The notes under the pieces were generated by a model that was not told the DNA's origin, made no database searches, and worked only from the letters and a program-made list of their open reading frames with translations. 9,672 nucleotides of DNA from contig JACCUL010000283.1 of NCBI GenBank assembly GCA_013811855.1, positions 1 to 9,672 on the forward strand, given 5' to 3'. The DNA is from Acidimicrobiia bacterium. Lineage in GTDB: Bacteria; Actinomycetota; Acidimicrobiia; Acidimicrobiales; Ilumatobacteraceae. The position numbers were made by a program, and so were the translations under genes. Below are positions 6,383 to 9,672 of this stretch, piece by piece; the first letter of the stretch is position 1; each line of letters begins with the position of its first letter.

Positions 6383-6404
6383 AACCCGGGAAAAAGCGCG
6401 GGTT
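6383..6404 (+). promoter_or_regulatory. nuoD-nuoE spacer, upstream alternative hairpin
   Basis: AACCCG (6383-6388) pairs with CGGGTT (6399-6404) around a ten-base, A-rich loop. Its 3' arm uses bases 6401-6404, which also belong to the 5' arm of the hairpin at 6401-6419, so the two cannot form together. No T tract follows. Confidence 0.45.
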
Positions 6405-6419
6405 CTGGGAATCAGAACC
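6401..6419 (+). promoter_or_regulatory. nuoD-nuoE spacer, downstream perfect hairpin
   Basis: GGTTCTG (6401-6407) and CAGAACC (6413-6419) form a perfect seven-base stem with loop GGAAT, 12 bases before the nuoE ribosome site. A second TTCTG at 6370-6374 could compete for the same 3' arm. Possible roles are mRNA processing or stability, or tuning of nuoE translation. It could also be part of a dispersed repeat. Confidence 0.5.
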
Positions 6420-6431
6420 TGGATCTCCGCT

Positions 6432-6436
6432 GAGGA
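6432..6436 (+). promoter_or_regulatory. Shine-Dalgarno sequence of nuoE
   Basis: GAGGA is three bases from ATG 6440 and six bases from ATG 6443. The spacing favours the second of the two tandem ATGs, which would shorten NuoE by one residue. Confidence 0.55.
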
Positions 6437-6439
6437 CCG

Positions 6440-7030
6440 ATGATGAGCCGGCTGTCCGACGCCAACGTGTCCATCGCGAAGGAGATCATCGGGCGCTACC
6501 CGCGGCCGAAGTCGGCGCTGATCCCGTTGCTGCACCTGGCCCAGGAGCAGCACGGCTGGGTCAGCAACGAGTCGATGTCCCACATCGCCGAGCTCGTCGG
6601 CGTCACCCCGGCCGAGGTCTACGGGACGGCGTCGTTCTACGAGATGTTCAAGTTCCACCCCGTGGGGCGCTACTGCATCGACGTGTGCACCAACATCTCC
6701 TGCCAACTGCTCGGGGCGTGGGAGCTGCTGGAGCACGCCGAGCGCCGCCTCGGCGTCCGCGCCGGCTCCACCACCGACGACGGGATGTTCACGCTGGAGG
6801 ACGTCGAGTGCATCGCCGCCTGCACCGAGGCGCCGGCGATCGAGGTCAACTACCGCTACCGCTACCGCGTGACGCCCGACGACTTCGACGCGCTGATCGA
6901 CAAGCTCACCGCCGGCCGCCTCGGCGACGAGGTCCCCCGGTTCGGCACGCTGGCCCGCGTCCGCCAGCGCACCACAGACCGCTGGTCCGGCGCCGGCACC
7001 ACGGCGCAAGCGGAAGTCGACGCGCGATGA
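6440..7030 (+). CDS. nuoE: NADH-quinone oxidoreductase subunit E (24-kDa subunit)
   Basis: NuoE (196 aa, thioredoxin-like ferredoxin family) sits beside NuoF in the NADH-oxidising module and holds the off-path [2Fe-2S] cluster N1a. The four ligands are visible: C83 and C88 (VCTNISC) and C124 and C128 (CIAACTEAPA). The N-terminal helical region carries the usual ALIPLLHLAQEQHGW and the AEVYGTASFYEMF stretch. Two consecutive ATGs (6440, 6443) could start it. The C-terminal 35 or so residues (Arg/Thr/Ala-rich) go beyond the conserved core and look disordered. The gene overlaps nuoF by four bases (ATGA), as expected for subunits made in equal amounts. The 82-nt structured spacer before it separates the NADH-module genes nuoEFG from nuoABCD. 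Confidence 0.96.
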   Translation: MMSRLSDANVSIAKEIIGRYPRPKSALIPLLHLAQEQHGWVSNESMSHIAELVGVTPAEVYGTASFYEMFKFHPVGRYCIDVCTNISCQLLGAWELLEHAERRLGVRAGSTTDDGMFTLEDVECIAACTEAPAIEVNYRYRYRVTPDDFDALIDKLTAGRLGDEVPRFGTLARVRQRTTDRWSGAGTTAQAEVDAR

Positions 7031-8412
7031 GTGAGGTTCCGTCGTTCCACGTCGCCGGGCTGGTGCCGACGGGACCGAAGATCATCACGTCGCGCTTCGA
7101 CGTCGAGGACGGCTACACGTACGACGGCTACGTCCGCACCGGCGGTTACCAGGCGCTGCGCACCGCACTTGGCAAGACGCCCCAACAGGTGCACGAGGAG
7201 GTCAGGACGTCGGAGATGCAGGGCCGCGGCGGGGCCGGCTTCCCGACCGGCACCAAGTGGGGGTTCCTGCCGCCGAACGTGTTCCCGCGCTACCTCGTGG
7301 TCAACGGCGACGAGAGCGAACCGGGCACGTACAAGGACCGCCTGCTCATGGAGCTCGATCCGCACCAGTTGATCGAGGGCATCGTCATCTCCTGCTACGC
7401 CTTCGAGGCGGTGCAGGCGTTCCTCTACGTCCGCGGCGAGATGGCGCTGGCCCAGGAGCGGCTGGCCCGGGCCCTCAACGACGCCTACGCCAACGACATC
7501 GTCGGCACGAACGTGCTCGGCCACGACTTCTCGGTCGACGTCACGTTGACGTGGGGCGCCGGGGCCTACATCGTCGGCGAGGAGACGGCGCTGATCGAGA
7601 GCCTGGAGGGCGAGCGGGGCATGCCGCGGCTGAAGCCTCCGTACTTCCCGGCCGCCAAGGGGCTGTACATGCAGCCGACGATCGTCAACAACGTCGAGAC
7701 ACTGGCCAACGTGCCGTGGATCGTCACCGAGTCGGGCCAGGCCTTCCACGACATCGGCGCCCCGACGTCCACGGGCATGCGGATGTTCGCCGTCAGCGGC
7801 CACGTCGAGCGGCCCGGCGTGTTCGAGGTGCCCAACGGCACGACGACGTTCCGCATGCTCTTCGAGGCCCCGGAGTACGGCGGCGGCGTCCGCGGCGGCC
7901 GGTCGGTCAAGGCGTTCATCCCCGGCGGCGCGTCGGCGATGTGGTTCTACCCGGAGCACCTCGACCTGCCGCTCGACAAGCCGACCGTCGACAAGGCCGG
8001 CTCGATGCTCGGGTCGGGCGCCATCGTCGTGATGGACGACACCACCGACATGGTCGCCGCCTGCTGGCGGATCGTGCGCTTCTTCGCCCGCGAGAGCTGC
8101 GGCAAGTGCACGCCGTGCCGCGAGGGCACGACGTGGCTGGAGCGCATCCTCAAGCGCATCCTCGACGGCCACGGTCGGGCCGAGGACCTCGACACCCTGA
8201 TGGCCGTGAGCGAGTCGATCAGCCCCGGCATCGCCTGGCCGCCGAGGCAAACGACGATCTGCCCGCTCGGTCCGTCGGCGGTGAGCCCGATCGCCTCCGC
8301 CGTCGGTCGCTTCCGCGACGAGTTCGAGCACTACATCGACCACGGCCGCCCGATCGACGGCGTGGCCCGCCATCCCATCCCGGGACCGAGCACCGAGCCC
8401 GCCCATGCCTGA
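7027..8412 (+). CDS. nuoF: NADH-quinone oxidoreductase subunit F (NADH- and FMN-binding)
   Basis: NuoF (461 aa, 51-kDa family) oxidises NADH through FMN and passes electrons to [4Fe-4S] cluster N3. Visible motifs: the glycine-rich NADH/FMN loop GRGGAGFPTGTKW (about residues 66-78); NGDESEPGTYKDR; GAGAYIVGEETALIESLEG; and the N3 ligands C358, C361 and C364 (ESCGKCTPCREGT) and C412 (TTICPLGPS). Between C364 and C412 there are 47 residues, including SPGIAWPPRQTT. By memory, Thermus Nqo1 has about seven fewer, so a short insertion precedes the fourth ligand. The ATG at 7027 overlaps the nuoE stop (ATGA); a longer opening upstream in this frame is a shadow of nuoE. The last 30 residues are Pro/His-rich. 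The stop overlaps the nuoG start by eight bases. Confidence 0.97.
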   Translation: MSEVPSFHVAGLVPTGPKIITSRFDVEDGYTYDGYVRTGGYQALRTALGKTPQQVHEEVRTSEMQGRGGAGFPTGTKWGFLPPNVFPRYLVVNGDESEPGTYKDRLLMELDPHQLIEGIVISCYAFEAVQAFLYVRGEMALAQERLARALNDAYANDIVGTNVLGHDFSVDVTLTWGAGAYIVGEETALIESLEGERGMPRLKPPYFPAAKGLYMQPTIVNNVETLANVPWIVTESGQAFHDIGAPTSTGMRMFAVSGHVERPGVFEVPNGTTTFRMLFEAPEYGGGVRGGRSVKAFIPGGASAMWFYPEHLDLPLDKPTVDKAGSMLGSGAIVVMDDTTDMVAACWRIVRFFARESCGKCTPCREGTTWLERILKRILDGHGRAEDLDTLMAVSESISPGIAWPPRQTTICPLGPSAVSPIASAVGRFRDEFEHYIDHGRPIDGVARHPIPGPSTEPAHA

Positions 8413-9672
8413 CGACGCTCCCGACGCCGCCGAAGCGCCCGAAGGCGCCGGCGCCCCGAACCCGGGCTCGACCTCTGAACGACGCGGCCAGGCAGACCGC
8501 GAAGCGATCACCGATGGATCGGCCGGCGAGGACCAAGAGCAGCGCGACGACGCCCAGTCGGCCGAGGCGGTGGAGGTCGACGCGGCGACCGAGCCGCCGA
8601 CGGAGGCGGCGACCGACGTGGCCGGCCAGTCGACCGCTCCGGCCGACGAGCCCGAAGTTGAGCCGGCCGCCGAACCGCCACCCAAGTCCACGGTGACGGT
8701 GACCATCGACGACTACCCGCACGAGGCGCGGCCCGGTCAGCTCGTGATCGACGCCTGCGAGGACGCCGGTCAGTACGTGCCGCGGTTCTGCTACCACCCG
8801 CGCATGACGCCCGTCGGGATGTGCCGGCAGTGCCTTGTCGAGGTCGAGGGACCGCGCGGGCCGATGATGGTCGTCAGTTGCATGACGCCCGTCGCCGACG
8901 GCCAGGTGGTGCGCACGGCCACGCCGGAGATCAAGCGGGCCCAGGAGGGGGTGCTCGAGCTGCTCCTCGCCAACCACCCGCTCGACTGCCCGGTCTGCGA
9001 CAAGGGCGGCGAGTGCCCACTGCAGGACCAGGCGTTCAGCCACGGGCCGGGCGAGAGCCGGTACCTCGAGGAGAAGCGCCACTTCGAGAAGCCGATCGCG
9101 ATCAGCGACCTCGTGTTCCTCGATCGGGAGCGGTGCATCCTCTGCGACCGCTGCACCCGCTTCGCCGACGAGGTCGCCGGCGACCCACTGATCACGTTCA
9201 CCCACCGCGGCAACGAGACCCAGGTGCTGACGTTCCCGGACGAGCCGTTCGCCTCGTACTTCTCGGGCAACACGGTGCAGATCTGCCCGGTCGGTGCGCT
9301 CACCGCGTCGCCGTACCGGTTCAAGGCCCGCCCGTGGGACCTCGACCAGGTCGAGAGCACGTGCACGACCTGCTCGGTCGGCTGCCGCATCGTCGTGCAG
9401 TCGAGCCGGGATCAGCTCGTCCGCTACCAGGGCGTGGACTCCGATCCGGTCAACTGGGGCTGGTTGTGCGATCGCGGCCGGTTCAACTTTGAGGCCGTGA
9501 GCTCCGACCAGCGTCTCGGCGCACCGCTCGTGCGGGGCGAGGGTGGGCCGGCCGAGACGTCGTGGTCGACGGCGCTGCAGGCCGCCGCGCAGCTCCTGCA
9601 GGCGGCCGACCCGGCGGCCATCGCCGTGCTCGGCGGGGCCCGAGGGACGAACGAGGACGCCTACGCCTGGGC
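8405..9672 (+). CDS. nuoG: NADH-quinone oxidoreductase subunit G, 3'-partial, with acidic N-terminal extension
   Basis: NuoG (75-kDa family) carries the iron-sulfur chain leading from NuoF towards NuoB. About 422 codons lie in the window and the frame is open at the right edge. Ligand sets in order: N1b [2Fe-2S] C129, C140, C143, C159; N5 H191, C195, C198, C204 (NHPLDCPVC, GGECPLQD); N4 C244, C247, C250, C294 (RCILCDRCTR, QICPVGAL); and the extra N7 set C320, C323, C327, C355 (CxxCxxxCx27C), known from only some bacteria. The molybdopterin-oxidoreductase-like domain is cut off. Before the ferredoxin fold (from about residue 95) lies a 94-residue extension with 25 Asp/Glu and 5 Lys/Arg, rich in Ala and Pro, probably disordered. 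The ATG at 8405 overlaps the nuoF stop by eight bases; its ribosome site is weak. In-frame GTGs at 8570, 8618 and 8693 are alternatives that would remove most or all of the extension. Confidence 0.93.
   Translation, partial: MPDDAPDAAEAPEGAGAPNPGSTSERRGQADREAITDGSAGEDQEQRDDAQSAEAVEVDAATEPPTEAATDVAGQSTAPADEPEVEPAAEPPPKSTVTVTIDDYPHEARPGQLVIDACEDAGQYVPRFCYHPRMTPVGMCRQCLVEVEGPRGPMMVVSCMTPVADGQVVRTATPEIKRAQEGVLELLLANHPLDCPVCDKGGECPLQDQAFSHGPGESRYLEEKRHFEKPIAISDLVFLDRERCILCDRCTRFADEVAGDPLITFTHRGNETQVLTFPDEPFASYFSGNTVQICPVGALTASPYRFKARPWDLDQVESTCTTCSVGCRIVVQSSRDQLVRYQGVDSDPVNWGWLCDRGRFNFEAVSSDQRLGAPLVRGEGGPAETSWSTALQAAAQLLQAADPAAIAVLGGARGTNEDAYAW

Noticed and set aside
6391..6419. Possible - strand intrinsic terminator (GGTTCTG/CAGAACC stem then TTTTT on the - strand)
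   Set aside because: Five bases separate the stem from the T run, the stem is only seven pairs, and no - strand gene lies upstream to be terminated.
6358..6439. Internal promoter for nuoEFG
   Set aside because: I find no pair of -35 and -10 elements with sensible spacing. The idea remains open to 5'-end mapping but cannot be supported from sequence.
7257..8696. A 479-codon + strand open frame overlapping nuoF and nuoG
   Set aside because: It is the wrong frame of nuoF: Arg/Gly/His-rich translation, no motifs, and it ends within the nuoG extension.
6862..8706. A 614-codon open frame on the - strand opposite nuoF and the nuoG start
   Set aside because: It is antisense to a gene with unmistakable NuoF motifs, and its product is compositionally biased with no domain. 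GC-rich codon bias keeps the opposite strand free of stops.
1..9672. Mobile elements, CRISPR arrays, phage or defence genes
   Set aside because: No transposase, integrase, regularly spaced repeats, target-site duplications or defence-type domains are visible. The region is a continuous respiratory operon.

Overview
The window is GC-rich, with third codon positions almost all G or C, and all credible genes lie on the + strand. It reads as a respiratory-chain locus of a Gram-positive, high-GC actinobacterium. The Rieske protein (internal twin-arginine-type motif, CPHLGC and CPCHGS boxes), the membrane-tethered di-heme cytochrome c and the style of the NuoF/NuoG proteins suggest the Acidimicrobiia or a neighbouring deep actinobacterial lineage. 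That placement is inference from recalled family features, not a search result.

Layout: (1) 1-3406 holds a cytochrome bc (menaquinol:cytochrome c oxidoreductase) module: the C-terminal part of cytochrome b (open at the left edge), a Rieske iron-sulfur protein, a di-heme cytochrome c with two N-terminal membrane helices, and a 275-residue three-helix membrane protein I do not recognise. (2) 3417-9672 holds the start of a complex I operon in canonical order, nuoA-B-C-D-E-F-G, with nuoG running off the right edge. nuoG has no stop codon in the window; its start at 8405 and its frame were read directly from the sequence.

The genes are packed like one transcription unit. Most junctions are stop/start overlaps of 1-8 nt or gaps of 0-22 nt. 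Only two spacers exceed 70 nt: nuoB-nuoC (74 nt) and nuoD-nuoE (82 nt). Both contain inverted repeats that could fold in RNA. I see no convincing promoter, rho-independent terminator on the + strand, tRNA, rRNA, CRISPR array or mobile element. No gene-free stretch exceeds 300 bases.

Functionally, NuoE/F/G form the NADH-oxidising arm of complex I, NuoB/C/D the connecting arm and quinone site, and NuoA part of the membrane arm. Complex I would reduce menaquinone, and the bc complex encoded immediately upstream would reoxidise menaquinol and pass electrons through the Rieske centre and the tethered cytochrome c to a terminal oxidase. The most interesting items are the unrecognised membrane protein between the two complexes, the APWY variant of the cytochrome b Qo motif, the 94-residue acidic extension at the NuoG N-terminus, and the mutually exclusive hairpins before nuoE. 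The core genes are otherwise well-known respiratory enzymes; I did not find a wholly new system.
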